A stretch of DNA of 14,211 bases from UBA2767 sp964194535. GTDB lineage: Bacteria > Pseudomonadota > Alphaproteobacteria > Rhizobiales > Methyloligellaceae. The DNA lies in contig CAXMMX010000103.1 in NCBI GenBank assembly GCA_964194535.1, positions 1 to 14,211 on the forward strand, given 5' to 3'. Below are positions 1 to 7,098 of this stretch, in pieces; the first letter of the stretch is position 1; each line of letters starts with the position of its first letter. The notes beneath the pieces were generated by a model. That model ran no database searches and had not been told where the DNA came from. It saw nothing but the letters and a program-made list of their open reading frames with translations. The position numbers were made by a program, and so were the translations under genes.

Positions 1-829
1 CGCCCCGGGGCCATGCTGATGAAGATGCGCTGACCCGAGCCATTATCGCTTTGGCATCGCAGTATGGCAGATACGGCTACCGACGCATTCACTGGCTGCT
101 GGAACAGGACGGCTGGCATGTCAGTCTGAGCCGAGTGAAGCGCATCTGGCGGCGCGAGGGGCTGAAGGTTCCGCAGAAGCAACCGAAGCGGGGAAGGCTT
201 TGGCTCAACGACGGTTCGTGCATCCGTCTACGACCAACCCACAAGAGTCATGTCTGGTCCTATGACTTCGTCCAGGACCGCACCCATGACGGCAAGGCAT
301 TCCGTATGCTCACTGTCATCGAAGAATATACCCGTGAGTGCCTGGCAATCCACGTGAGGCGGAAGCTGAACAGCCAGGATGTCCTGTATGTCCTGTCGAA
401 GCTGTTCCTGCAGCACGGACCGCCGCAACACATACGCTCTGACAACGGGCCGGAGTTTGTTGCCAAAGCCGTGCGGCATTGGCTCGGCCGGCTTCAGGTC
501 AAAACCCTATTCATCACACCGGGGAGCCCGTGGGAGAATGGCTACAATGAAAGCTTCAACGGCAAGCTCAGGGATGAGTGCCTGAACATGGAAATCTTCA
601 CCACGCTGAAGGAAGCGCAGGTGCTGATCGAGAAATGGCGATGCTTCTACAATACCCAGAGACCGCATAGCTCACTTGGCTATCGTCCTCCGGCCCCGCA
701 AGCCATCTTGCCAACGCCAACCAGGCTGGCCTACGCTATAGGGGCGGGCCAGCCTATCGCAGGTCCATAAACATGCCGGATTCTAACTCTGGACCTGGAC
801 CACCAAACACACCCCGGCCAGGAAAGTCA
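1..829 (+). mobile_element. IS3-family insertion sequence, right part
   Basis: The element is represented by the transposase frame plus about 59 bp of 3' non-coding sequence. After the stop codon the text (GATTCTAACT, then GGACCTGGACCACC) resembles the right-end sequences of alphaproteobacterial IS3 elements, which usually finish in a G-rich run and a terminal AGGTCA. Here the corresponding stretch is CCCCGGCCAGGAAAGTCA, ending near 829, so the terminus may be slightly diverged. The left end, the left inverted repeat and the target-site duplication are outside the window, so the exact boundary is an estimate. Confidence 0.6.
3..770 (+). CDS. IS3-family transposase OrfB (5' partial)
   Basis: This is the catalytic OrfB subunit of an IS3-family transposase, which cuts and joins the ends of its element. 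The reading frame is open to the left window edge, so the start lies outside. The first possible start codon, a TTG at 51, falls inside the conserved stretch ALASQYGRYGYRRI and is not a real start. The N-terminal helix-turn-helix-like part (YGYRRI, then RVKRIWRREGL) is followed by an rve-type integrase core. The acidic triad is visible: Asp in WSYDF (codon at 264), Asp in RSDNGPEF (codon at 441) and Glu in ENGYNESF (codon at 549). Exactly 35 residues separate the second Asp from the Glu, the DD35E spacing of this family. The C-terminal NTQRPHSSLGYRPP motif is also typical. About 255 codons are present, so some 20-30 N-terminal residues and all of orfA are missing. In this family OrfB is normally made as an OrfAB fusion by -1 frameshifting. 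Confidence 0.93.
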   Translation, partial: PRGHADEDALTRAIIALASQYGRYGYRRIHWLLEQDGWHVSLSRVKRIWRREGLKVPQKQPKRGRLWLNDGSCIRLRPTHKSHVWSYDFVQDRTHDGKAFRMLTVIEEYTRECLAIHVRRKLNSQDVLYVLSKLFLQHGPPQHIRSDNGPEFVAKAVRHWLGRLQVKTLFITPGSPWENGYNESFNGKLRDECLNMEIFTTLKEAQVLIEKWRCFYNTQRPHSSLGYRPPAPQAILPTPTRLAYAIGAGQPIAGP

Positions 830-848
830 GTGACTTTTAGCCCTAATC

Positions 849-872
849 TTAACGGAAAAAGTTAACCGTTAA
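849..872. repeat. TTAACGG / CCGTTAA inverted repeat
   Basis: Two 7-bp arms, TTAACGG at 849-855 and CCGTTAA at 866-872, flank a 10-base centre. The right half also contains two GTTAAC hexamers in tandem. It lies just outside the IS right end and about 120 bp upstream of the small gene at 992. It could be a regulator binding site. The TTAA spacing (9 bases) does not match the canonical CtrA box (TTAA-N7-TTAA), so I do not name a regulator. Confidence 0.3.
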
Positions 873-991
873 CACAGCCCGCACACCCCACCCATGCAAG
901 CCAGTGCTAGAACATCTGAACAACAACAGGTGATGAAACACTGGTGGAGCCGGGGCTGGCTACCAGATCGTAATACGGAAAAACGATCAAA

Positions 992-1234
992 ATGGAATTC
1001 AGGGAATTAAACGAAAAGAGCCAGAAACAGGCCGCACTTCGCTATATTATCGATGCGTGGGATGAAGCACTGCATGACGGCATCGAGCCGGAGATGCTGG
1101 CCAATGCATCTTTGTTTGCAGCTCTGAGCGATCTGGTCTCGATGTATGGTGAAGATGCTGTGAGCAAGATGGCCAATCGGCTGTCACGCCGCATCCATCA
1201 TGGCGAATTCACTCTCAACCGCACCACGCAGTAA
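992..1234 (+). CDS. Small conserved hypothetical protein
   Basis: This 80-residue protein has no recognised catalytic motif. It looks soluble and helical, with no signal peptide or membrane segment. The middle (AWDEALHDGIEPEMLANASLFAALSDLVSMYGEDAV) has the flavour of small uncharacterised alphaproteobacterial proteins, though I cannot name a family. Coding is supported by the amino-acid composition and the absence of a competing frame. The ATG has only a weak purine-rich upstream stretch (GGAAAAACGATCAAA), so translation may be inefficient or the start imperfectly placed. It sits between the IS element and a predicted exported protein with 96 bp to the next start, so it is probably its own unit. 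Function unknown. Confidence 0.6.
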   Translation: MEFRELNEKSQKQAALRYIIDAWDEALHDGIEPEMLANASLFAALSDLVSMYGEDAVSKMANRLSRRIHHGEFTLNRTTQ

Positions 1235-1330
1235 GCACTGAAGGTTACGCCTTCATCCAGGGCATCTTCCCTGCATCCATATTTCCCGGTAAACGGGAAC
1301 TCATCCGCGCACACCAGAAAGTGAGACGGG

Positions 1331-1906
1331 ATGCTTAAACACATGCTCCGCGCTGCCATTCGGCCTCTTGCCTGCGCTTTCGTGTTTGTTTTGTTTGCCG
1401 GAGCTGCTTCAACTCCTGAACTGGCCGCCGCTGAGCGCGAGGCGCCCGAAATCCATACAGAACTGTCGGCACTCCCAGAGCCGGTAAAGAAAATGCGCGA
1501 CAGGATCCTTGAAGCCGCACGCAGCGGGGACATTACCGCACTGCACCCGGTGGTGGAAATGAACGAACTCAAACCGACCGTCTCCTTCGGCGGCGCCAAT
1601 GACCCCGTTGCATACTGGAAGCAAACCTCCGGTGATGGCCAGGGACGCGAGATCATGGCGATCATGATCGAAATTCTTCAGATGCCATATGCCCGCACAG
1701 ATGCCGGAACCTCGAACGAGATGTATGTCTGGCCCTATCTCGCTGTGTTGCCGCTAGACAAGCTGACGCCTTCACAGCAAGTCGATCTCTACCGCCTTAT
1801 GACGCCGGATGAGGCGAAAACCATGAAAGAGTTCGGCGGCTATATCCATTACCGGCTCGGCATCGGACGAGAGGGCACCTGGCATTTCTTCGTGGCGGGT
1901 GATTAG
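1331..1906 (+). CDS. Predicted exported protein, conserved hypothetical
   Basis: This 191-residue protein starts with a typical Sec signal peptide: a basic n-region (MLKHMLRAAIRP), a hydrophobic core (LACAFVFVLFAGAAS) and a likely AxA-type cleavage site around residues 27-35. The mature part is mixed alpha/beta with no cysteine pair and no known catalytic motif. The C-terminal half (MYVWPYLAVLPLDKLTPSQQVDLYRLM, then GGYIHYRLGIGREGTWHFFVAGD) looks like a conserved periplasmic domain of unknown function found in Hyphomicrobiales. Upstream of the ATG there is only a weak ribosome binding site (GTGAGACGGG). The gene ends head-on against the dihydroorotase-like gene with interlocking stop codons, leaving no room for an independent terminator. 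Cellular role unknown; periplasmic location is inferred from the signal peptide. Confidence 0.75.
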   Translation: MLKHMLRAAIRPLACAFVFVLFAGAASTPELAAAEREAPEIHTELSALPEPVKKMRDRILEAARSGDITALHPVVEMNELKPTVSFGGANDPVAYWKQTSGDGQGREIMAIMIEILQMPYARTDAGTSNEMYVWPYLAVLPLDKLTPSQQVDLYRLMTPDEAKTMKEFGGYIHYRLGIGREGTWHFFVAGD

Positions 1907-3237
1907 ACCGACAGCGCTTCAAGGAAACGCACAGGCTCCCCCCTGGCCATGCCCAGGATTTCATCTTCCCACATGACGCGCTGGCCACGGATGATGGTGC
2001 CCTTGGGCCAGCCTGTCACTCTGCGGCCGGCAAACGGCGTCCAGCCGCAGCGGCTGGCAATCCAGTCATCTTCGATTGTTCGCTTGTGCGCCAGATCGAC
2101 AATGGTGAAATCGGCGTCATAACCCGCCGCGATGCGCCCTTTGCAGGCGATGCCAAAAATCCTCTGCGGCCCGTGGCTGGTGAGATCGACGAAACGCTCC
2201 AGTGAAAGCCTCCCCGAATTCACATGGTCCAGCATGATGGGCACAAGCGTCTGTACGCCAGGCATGCCCGATGGCGAGGCGGGGTAGCTTAGCGCTTTTT
2301 CCTCCAGCGTGTGCGGGGCATGGTCTGAGCCCAGCACGTCCACCACGCCCTGGTTGAGCCCCCACCAGAGGGTTTTCTGATGGTCGGCGTCCCGCAATGG
2401 CGGGTTCATCTGCGCCTTGGTACCGAGCGCCTCATAGGCTTGCCGAGCGGTGAGCGTGAGATGCTGCGGCGTCGCTTCAATGCTTGCCACGTCTTTGTTC
2501 TTGCTAAGAAATTCCATCTCTTCACCGGTGGAGATGTGCAGCACATGCACCCGCTTGCCATGTTCGCGCGCCAAACGCACAAGCCGCCGCGTCGAAATCA
2601 GCGCTGCTTGCGGGTCGCGCCACTCAGTATGGCTCGACGGGTCGCCCTCGCGGCGTATGTCCTGGCGTTCAATCAGCCGCGCTTCATCTTCCGAGTGAAA
2701 GGCTGCGCGGCGCGATATGGCGGCAATCACGCGCGAGAGGCTCTCCTCATCATCAACCAGCAGATTGCCAGTGGAGGACCCCATAAAAACCTTGATGCCG
2801 GCAGAACCGGGTAAACGTTCCAGTGCGCCCAGCTCATCCACATTCTCGCGCGTCGCCCCCACATAGAAGGCGAAGTCGCAGAACATGTCATTTCTTCCGC
2901 GCGTGACCTTGTCGGCCAAAGCTTCAGCGCTCGTCGTCAGCGGGCTCGTATTCGGCATCTCGAAGACGGCCGTGACACCGCCCATAACCGCGGCCCGGCT
3001 GCCATCGGCAAGGGTTTCCTTATGCTCGGCTCCCGGTTCGCGGAAATGCACCTGGCTGTCGATAACGCCGGGGAGCACGTGCAACCCCGCGGCATCGATC
3101 ACCTCGCCGGCGCCTTGCGGTGCTATAGTGCCTATCCCGGCAATCCTGCCGCCACGCACGCCAATGTCGGCCTGGCCCGTCCCATCGTGATTGACAAGCG
3201 TTCCGCCCTTGATCACCAGATCAAATGTTTCTGTCAT
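1903..3237 (-). CDS. pyrC: Dihydroorotase-like amidohydrolase
   Basis: This 444-residue amidohydrolase belongs to the class I dihydroorotase group, which interconverts carbamoyl-aspartate and dihydroorotate in pyrimidine synthesis. An N-terminal composite-domain strand (LVIKGGTLVNHDGTGQADIGV) leads into the metal-dependent TIM barrel, and a C-terminal strand region (GYDADFTIVDL, then GTIIRGQRVMWEDE) closes it. Visible active-site elements are the VHFREPG loop (His64, Arg66), the bridging lysine in GIKVFMGSSTG (Lys149), His181 (AFHSEDE), His234 (VLHIST) and Asp305 (SDHAPH). The first His of the usual HxH pair is Gln62 here (SQVHFR). I recall this as a feature of the alphaproteobacterial subgroup annotated as dihydroorotase, so it is probably not a local mutation. 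The start is an ATG with a GAGGTGA stretch just upstream. The gene is divergent from ygfZ with a 100-bp gap. Dihydropyrimidinase or allantoinase activity is less likely but not excluded. Confidence 0.85.
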   Translation of the reverse strand: MTETFDLVIKGGTLVNHDGTGQADIGVRGGRIAGIGTIAPQGAGEVIDAAGLHVLPGVIDSQVHFREPGAEHKETLADGSRAAVMGGVTAVFEMPNTSPLTTSAEALADKVTRGRNDMFCDFAFYVGATRENVDELGALERLPGSAGIKVFMGSSTGNLLVDDEESLSRVIAAISRRAAFHSEDEARLIERQDIRREGDPSSHTEWRDPQAALISTRRLVRLAREHGKRVHVLHISTGEEMEFLSKNKDVASIEATPQHLTLTARQAYEALGTKAQMNPPLRDADHQKTLWWGLNQGVVDVLGSDHAPHTLEEKALSYPASPSGMPGVQTLVPIMLDHVNSGRLSLERFVDLTSHGPQRIFGIACKGRIAAGYDADFTIVDLAHKRTIEDDWIASRCGWTPFAGRRVTGWPKGTIIRGQRVMWEDEILGMARGEPVRFLEALSV

Positions 3238-3337
3238 TCACCTCACCAGTTAATTGGCGCCTTTTCTTTGACACTGCGCTTGATGCCAGCCGTCCGCTTA
3301 AATACACCTGAGACCCGATGCAAGGAAAGTGACTCCC

Positions 3338-4210
3338 ATGGCGCAATGTAACATTACCGAACTGACCACACGCGGCGTAATCAAAGTCAGCGGCGGTGAC
3401 GCGAAAAAGTTTCTGCAGGACATTGTCACCAACGACGTGACGAAATCAGTGGACGGCAAGGCGGTTCATGCCGGACTGCTCACGCCGCAAGGGAAAATCC
3501 TGTTCGATTTTTTCCTTATAGATCGCGGCGATCATTTCCTGCTCGAATGCGCCCGGGACACCGCGGCTGATCTCGTAAAGCGGCTCACCTTCTACAAGCT
3601 GCGCGCGGCAGTCCAGATCGAGGACATGTCCGGAACGCTAAAAGTCCTGGCTGCCTGGAATGGCATGCCGGATGCACACAGCCAAGCCATCATCTACCCC
3701 GACTCCCGGCTTGAGATGCTGGGTCACCGTATCATCGCGCCTGCATCTCTCGATGTAATGGCGGGTTGTGATGTGGCAAGCGAGGAAGATTATCATCACC
3801 TGCGTATCGCACTGGGTGTCCCGGAGGCGGACAAGGATTATCCGCTCGGCGATACATTTCCCCACGAGGCGGATTACGATCAGCTGCACGGGGTCGACTT
3901 CAATAAGGGCTGCTATGTGGGGCAGGAAGTCGTCTCGCGGATTGAGCATCGCGGCAAGGCGCGCAAACGCATCGTCCCTGCGCGCGGGCGTGCGCCGTTG
4001 ACACCTGGCGCCAGGATCTCTGCCAGAGACGCGGCCATTGGTATGCTTGGCTCGGTCGCTGGAGATATGGGGCTGGCCATGGTGCGGCTGGACCGGGCTG
4101 AAAAAGCGATTGAGGACGGCCATCCCCTGATGGCTGGCAATGTCGAGATTGACCTCATCCAGCCGGGTTGGGCTGATTTTAGCGTCCCGATGAAAGATGC
4201 GGTAAAATGA
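3338..4210 (+). CDS. ygfZ: YgfZ/CAF17-like folate-binding protein
   Basis: This 290-residue protein belongs to the YgfZ (CAF17/IBA57) family, related to the T-protein of glycine cleavage. Family members bind tetrahydrofolate and support maturation or repair of Fe-S proteins such as MiaB. The N-terminal GcvT-like region contains FLQDIVTNDV and LLTPQGKILFDFFL, which is typical. The diagnostic motif KGCYVGQE is present at residues 190-197 with the key cysteine at residue 192. I prefer the ATG at 3338 over the GTG three codons upstream (3329), because AAGGAAAG (3322-3329) is then correctly spaced at 8 bases. The stop overlaps the tag start by four bases (ATGA), which implies translational coupling. 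A link to the Fe-S enzyme quinolinate synthase (NadA) encoded downstream is only a speculation. Confidence 0.92.
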   Translation: MAQCNITELTTRGVIKVSGGDAKKFLQDIVTNDVTKSVDGKAVHAGLLTPQGKILFDFFLIDRGDHFLLECARDTAADLVKRLTFYKLRAAVQIEDMSGTLKVLAAWNGMPDAHSQAIIYPDSRLEMLGHRIIAPASLDVMAGCDVASEEDYHHLRIALGVPEADKDYPLGDTFPHEADYDQLHGVDFNKGCYVGQEVVSRIEHRGKARKRIVPARGRAPLTPGARISARDAAIGMLGSVAGDMGLAMVRLDRAEKAIEDGHPLMAGNVEIDLIQPGWADFSVPMKDAVK

Positions 4211-4806
4211 GCGAACTCTCACGCTGCGGGTGGGCCGGGCCGCAACCCATCTACATCGCCTATCACGATGAGGAATGGGGGGTGCCGAGAGCCGATGACC
4301 AGCAGCTGCTGGAAAAGCTCACACTGGAAGGGTTTCAGGCCGGTTTGTCGTGGATCACCATTCTCAAAAAGCGTTCCCGGTTCCGCGAGGTATTCGACAA
4401 TTTCGATGCGGAGAAAGTCGCCCGCTATGGCGAGAGAAAAATCGAGAGCCTTCTGGCGGACGCCGGGATCATCCGCCATCGCGGCAAGATCGAAGCGGCC
4501 ATTTCCAACGCGAAAGTCTATCTGGAACTCCGCGAGCGCATGAGTCTTTCTGCCTTCCTGTGGGATTTCGTGGACGGAACGCCGGTCCAGAACAGTTTTG
4601 CCAGATTGGAAAATATCCCTGCGCAAACCGAGGTGAGCAAGGCCATGGCCAAGGCGCTCAAGGTGGAAGGATTCCGGTTCTGCGGACCAACCACGGTCTA
4701 TGCCTTAATGCAGTCGGTCGGCATGGTGAATGATCATCTGGTTGGCTGTCACCGCTACGTGCCCTGCGCGGAGCTGGCGTGCGCATTCAAAGCACCCCAG
4801 GAGTGA
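4207..4806 (+). CDS. tag: DNA-3-methyladenine glycosylase I
   Basis: This 199-residue protein excises 3-methyladenine from alkylated DNA, starting base-excision repair. The fold signature is complete: an N-terminal RCGWA (Cys7) and AYHDEEWGVP (His20), then LEGFQAGLSWITILKKR with the catalytic Glu41, then DAGIIRHRGKI, and finally VNDHLVGCHRY, which supplies the C-terminal His and Cys. Cys7, His20 and the C-terminal His/Cys correspond to the structural zinc site of Escherichia coli Tag. Length is close to the usual ~190 residues. The start codon overlaps the ygfZ stop, and the next gene begins 8 bp after the tag stop, so the three form an operon. No alkylation-response (Ada-type) site is apparent, consistent with constitutive expression. 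Confidence 0.96.
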   Translation: MSELSRCGWAGPQPIYIAYHDEEWGVPRADDQQLLEKLTLEGFQAGLSWITILKKRSRFREVFDNFDAEKVARYGERKIESLLADAGIIRHRGKIEAAISNAKVYLELRERMSLSAFLWDFVDGTPVQNSFARLENIPAQTEVSKAMAKALKVEGFRFCGPTTVYALMQSVGMVNDHLVGCHRYVPCAELACAFKAPQE

Positions 4807-4814
4807 GACCAGCC

Positions 4815-5438
4815 ATGACACCTCGCAAAAAAGCCCCTCCCCGCGCCTGGCAGCGCATGCTTTCAGGGCGGCGGCTGGATCTCCTTAACCCCTCGCCACT
4901 GGACATTGAACTTGAGGACATCGCCCACGGGTTAGCACGGGTTGCGCGCTGGAACGGGCAGACCACGGGCGACCATGCGCTTTCGGTCGCCCAGCACTCT
5001 TTGCTGGTGGAACAGATTGCTTCAGAACTGCGCGAGGGGCTTCCGGGCCGCTGGAAACTGGCGGCGCTCGTCCACGATGCGCCTGAATATGTGGTTGGCG
5101 ATCTGATTACCCCCTTCAAGTCGGCAATCGGCCTGGACTACCGGGAGCTGGAAGACAGGCTGCTGCAAGCGGTACACCTTCGCTTCGGTCTGCCGGGCGA
5201 ATTGCCGAAGACCATTACCACGCTTGTCAAGCGCGCCGACAAGATGGCAGCCTACCTTGAGGCCACCCAACTGGCAGGATTCTCTGAAGCCGAAGCGCGG
5301 CGATTCTTCACCATTCCGCGCGGGCTTGGCGAACAGGCACTGCGAAAATTGCGCAAGATTGTCCCGCTACCCGTCACAGAGGCACAATTCCGTTTTGTGA
5401 AGCGATTTGAAGAACTTATAGATTCAAAAAATAGATGA
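4815..5438 (+). CDS. HD-domain hydrolase, YfbR-like
   Basis: This 207-residue cytosolic protein belongs to the HD metal-dependent phosphohydrolase superfamily. Metal ligands are visible in order: His in SVAQHSLLV, the His-Asp doublet in AALVHDAPEYVVGD, and Asp in VKRADKMAAYLEA. The GDLITPFK loop resembles E. coli YfbR, a 5'-deoxynucleotidase, so the likely substrate is a (deoxy)nucleoside monophosphate, but this is inference. I chose the ATG at 4815, preceded by CAGGAG (4798-4803), rather than the GTG at 4779 inside tag. The longer form would add a 12-residue tail without family character. It follows tag by 8 bp in the same operon. The N-terminus (MTPRKKAPPRAWQRMLSGRRLDLLNP) is a basic leader before the HD core and matches proteins annotated as HD family hydrolase in Hyphomicrobiales. 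Confidence 0.85.
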   Translation: MTPRKKAPPRAWQRMLSGRRLDLLNPSPLDIELEDIAHGLARVARWNGQTTGDHALSVAQHSLLVEQIASELREGLPGRWKLAALVHDAPEYVVGDLITPFKSAIGLDYRELEDRLLQAVHLRFGLPGELPKTITTLVKRADKMAAYLEATQLAGFSEAEARRFFTIPRGLGEQALRKLRKIVPLPVTEAQFRFVKRFEELIDSKNR

Positions 5439-5523
5439 ATCCACCTGTTTAACTTCCCATGCAGGCCATATTCTTAACCCCCGCCGTGCAAGTGCTGCAA
5501 GAGTGGGTTAGTCTTGTCGCATA

Positions 5524-6051
5524 ATGAGCGAAGAGATCATACATGTCGGACCACTGAGCGCCGTCGCCAGCACTGTCGAGGCCTCAGGTGTGGGCTATCT
5601 CGTCACACTCATGAACGATCAGACAATGGTCGAGAGACCGCCTTCCATTGAGCCCGCGCGACATCTGCGCCTGGTCATGAATGATATTTCCGAACCACAG
5701 CCGGGCCTTGTACCGCCGAATGACGACCATGTTCAGGAACTCATCGATTTCGTGGTCGACTGGGATCGACAACTGCCCATGCTGATCCATTGCTGGGCCG
5801 GCATAAGCCGCTCTACAGCGGCAGCTTTCATCTCGCTTTGTGCGCTCAATCCCGGGATAGACGAAAAGCTCATCGCGCAAACCCTGCGCGCCGCATCACC
5901 GACCGCCACACCCAACGCGCGGCTTATTCTTCTGGCGGACGGGTTGCTCAAGCGCGGCGGGCGCATGAGCCGTGCGGTTGAGGAGATCGGTCGTGGGCAA
6001 ACCACCATGGAAGGGGCTCCTTTCCAGCTTCCGGCCCGCCTGGCTGCATAA
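5524..6051 (+). CDS. Dual-specificity-type protein tyrosine phosphatase
   Basis: This 175-residue protein has the cysteine phosphatase P-loop HCWAGISRS, that is CX5R with Cys90 as nucleophile and Arg96 binding phosphate. Asp54 in MNDISEP is the likely general acid. The compact size and absence of extra domains fit the small alphaproteobacterial dual-specificity/tyrosine phosphatase-like proteins. The substrate is unknown; phosphoprotein, phosphoinositide or nucleotide are all possible. The ATG has no convincing Shine-Dalgarno sequence, so the message may be leaderless or use a weak site. An 85-bp gap separates it from the HD gene. The next gene, a Nudix-type NAD regulator, starts 3 bp after its stop, so these two are almost certainly co-transcribed. 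Confidence 0.85.
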   Translation: MSEEIIHVGPLSAVASTVEASGVGYLVTLMNDQTMVERPPSIEPARHLRLVMNDISEPQPGLVPPNDDHVQELIDFVVDWDRQLPMLIHCWAGISRSTAAAFISLCALNPGIDEKLIAQTLRAASPTATPNARLILLADGLLKRGGRMSRAVEEIGRGQTTMEGAPFQLPARLAA

Positions 6052-6054
6052 TTA

Positions 6055-7020
6055 ATGGGAACTCAAGCCAGCATCGAAATCGGCCTCAACGCCGCGATTG
6101 TGAGCGTTCGTGACGTGCAGCCTCACATATTGGTCACGCGCGACGGCGACCAGTGGGATGCGCTCCCCTACGGCCCTTTCACGCCAATCGATCACCGGAC
6201 ACTTGATATCGGCCTGCGAAATTGGGTGCGTGAGCAGACCGGGTTTGAACTTGGCTATGTCGAGCAGCTCTACACCTTTGGCGACCGTGGTCGCCATGCG
6301 CATCCGGACGACACCGGCCCGCACATTGTTTCGGTTGGTTATCTGGCGCTGATTACCGAGGACCCGGTGGAGCCGCTGGAAAGCGCGTCCTTCGCGCGCT
6401 GGTATGGTTATTTGCCATGGGAGGACTGGCGCAACGGCAAGCCGGATATTCTCACAGCTGAAATCGAGCCCCGGCTGAAGCGCTGGGCGGCACAGAGCGA
6501 CCAGGACGATAGCCGTGTTTCAGTGCTCACGCGGCCTGAACGATTGCGCATCTGTTTTGCCATGGATGGTGGATCTGACTGGGACGAGGAAAAGGTTCTG
6601 GAGCGCTTCGAGCTGCTTTATGAGGCAGGCCTCGCGGCCGAAGCGAAACGTGACGAGCGCGAGACGGTTAACCTCTGGGGTGACCTCCCCCAGCTCGGGC
6701 GCCCAATGCAGTTCGATCATCGCCGGGTACTTGCCACCGCTATGAGCCGGCTGCGCGGCAAACTCAAATACCGCCCCGTGATATTCGAGTTGCTTACCGA
6801 TTCTTTCACTCTTTTCGAATTGCAGAAAATTGTGGAAGCCATACTGGGACATCATTTACACAAGCAAAATTTCCGTCGTCTTGTCGAGAATGCAGGGCTC
6901 GTCGAACCCACCGGTGACGTCAGCACACAGACCGGAGGGCGCCCGGCCAAACTGTTCCGTTTCCGCCGCGATGTCCTGCTTGAGCGCCCTTCGACCGGTG
7001 TGAGGATGAAGGGCGGTTAG
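6055..7020 (+). CDS. nadQ: Nudix-domain / winged-helix regulator of NAD synthesis (NrtR/NadQ-like)
   Basis: This 321-residue protein has a Nudix-like N-terminal domain (about residues 8-150) and a C-terminal winged helix (about 215-315) of the kind found in NrtR regulators: FDHRRVLATAMSRLRGKLKYRPVIFELL, then FTLFELQKIVEAILG, NFRRLVE and GGRPAKLFRF. The Nudix box is degenerate. The region at 50-66 reads LDIGLRNWVREQTGFEL, so the catalytic REUXEEXGU pattern is lost and the domain is probably a ligand sensor rather than an enzyme. Proteins of this architecture in Hyphomicrobiales are annotated as NAD regulators, and alphaproteobacterial regulon work uses the name NadQ; I recall that name rather than derive it. 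It lies 3 bp after the phosphatase gene without a clear Shine-Dalgarno. The predicted target is the palindrome before nadA at 9964-9984. No copy of that palindrome was seen upstream of this gene, so there is no sign of autoregulation. Confidence 0.8.
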   Translation: MGTQASIEIGLNAAIVSVRDVQPHILVTRDGDQWDALPYGPFTPIDHRTLDIGLRNWVREQTGFELGYVEQLYTFGDRGRHAHPDDTGPHIVSVGYLALITEDPVEPLESASFARWYGYLPWEDWRNGKPDILTAEIEPRLKRWAAQSDQDDSRVSVLTRPERLRICFAMDGGSDWDEEKVLERFELLYEAGLAAEAKRDERETVNLWGDLPQLGRPMQFDHRRVLATAMSRLRGKLKYRPVIFELLTDSFTLFELQKIVEAILGHHLHKQNFRRLVENAGLVEPTGDVSTQTGGRPAKLFRFRRDVLLERPSTGVRMKGG

Positions 7021-7098
7021 CTTTGAAGTCATATTGTAACAAATAGCTCCTCTATTTTTACCACCATCATCAAAAAGAATCATTTATTGCATGTTCAC

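Noticed and set aside
849..872. CtrA binding box
   Set aside because: TTAA motifs are separated by 9 and 3 bases, not the 7 of the canonical site, so only a generic inverted repeat is reported.
933..1010. 25-codon frame upstream of and overlapping the small hypothetical gene
   Set aside because: No ribosome binding site of note, no family resemblance, and it overlaps the better-supported frame at 992.
3268..3273. TTGACA as -35 box of a ygfZ promoter
   Set aside because: The hexamer is perfect, but there is no acceptable -10 at 16-18 bases; the nearest AT-rich stretch (TTAAAT at 3298) is 24 bases away.
3329..3337. GTG start for ygfZ three codons upstream
   Set aside because: It lies inside the purine-rich ribosome binding site that serves the ATG at 3338.
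3638..4222. 194-codon antisense frame over ygfZ
   Set aside because: Opposes a gene with clear family motifs; the translated sequence has no recognisable domain.
4779..4814. GTG start for the HD hydrolase inside tag
   Set aside because: The added residues have no family character and the ATG at 4815 has CAGGAG upstream.
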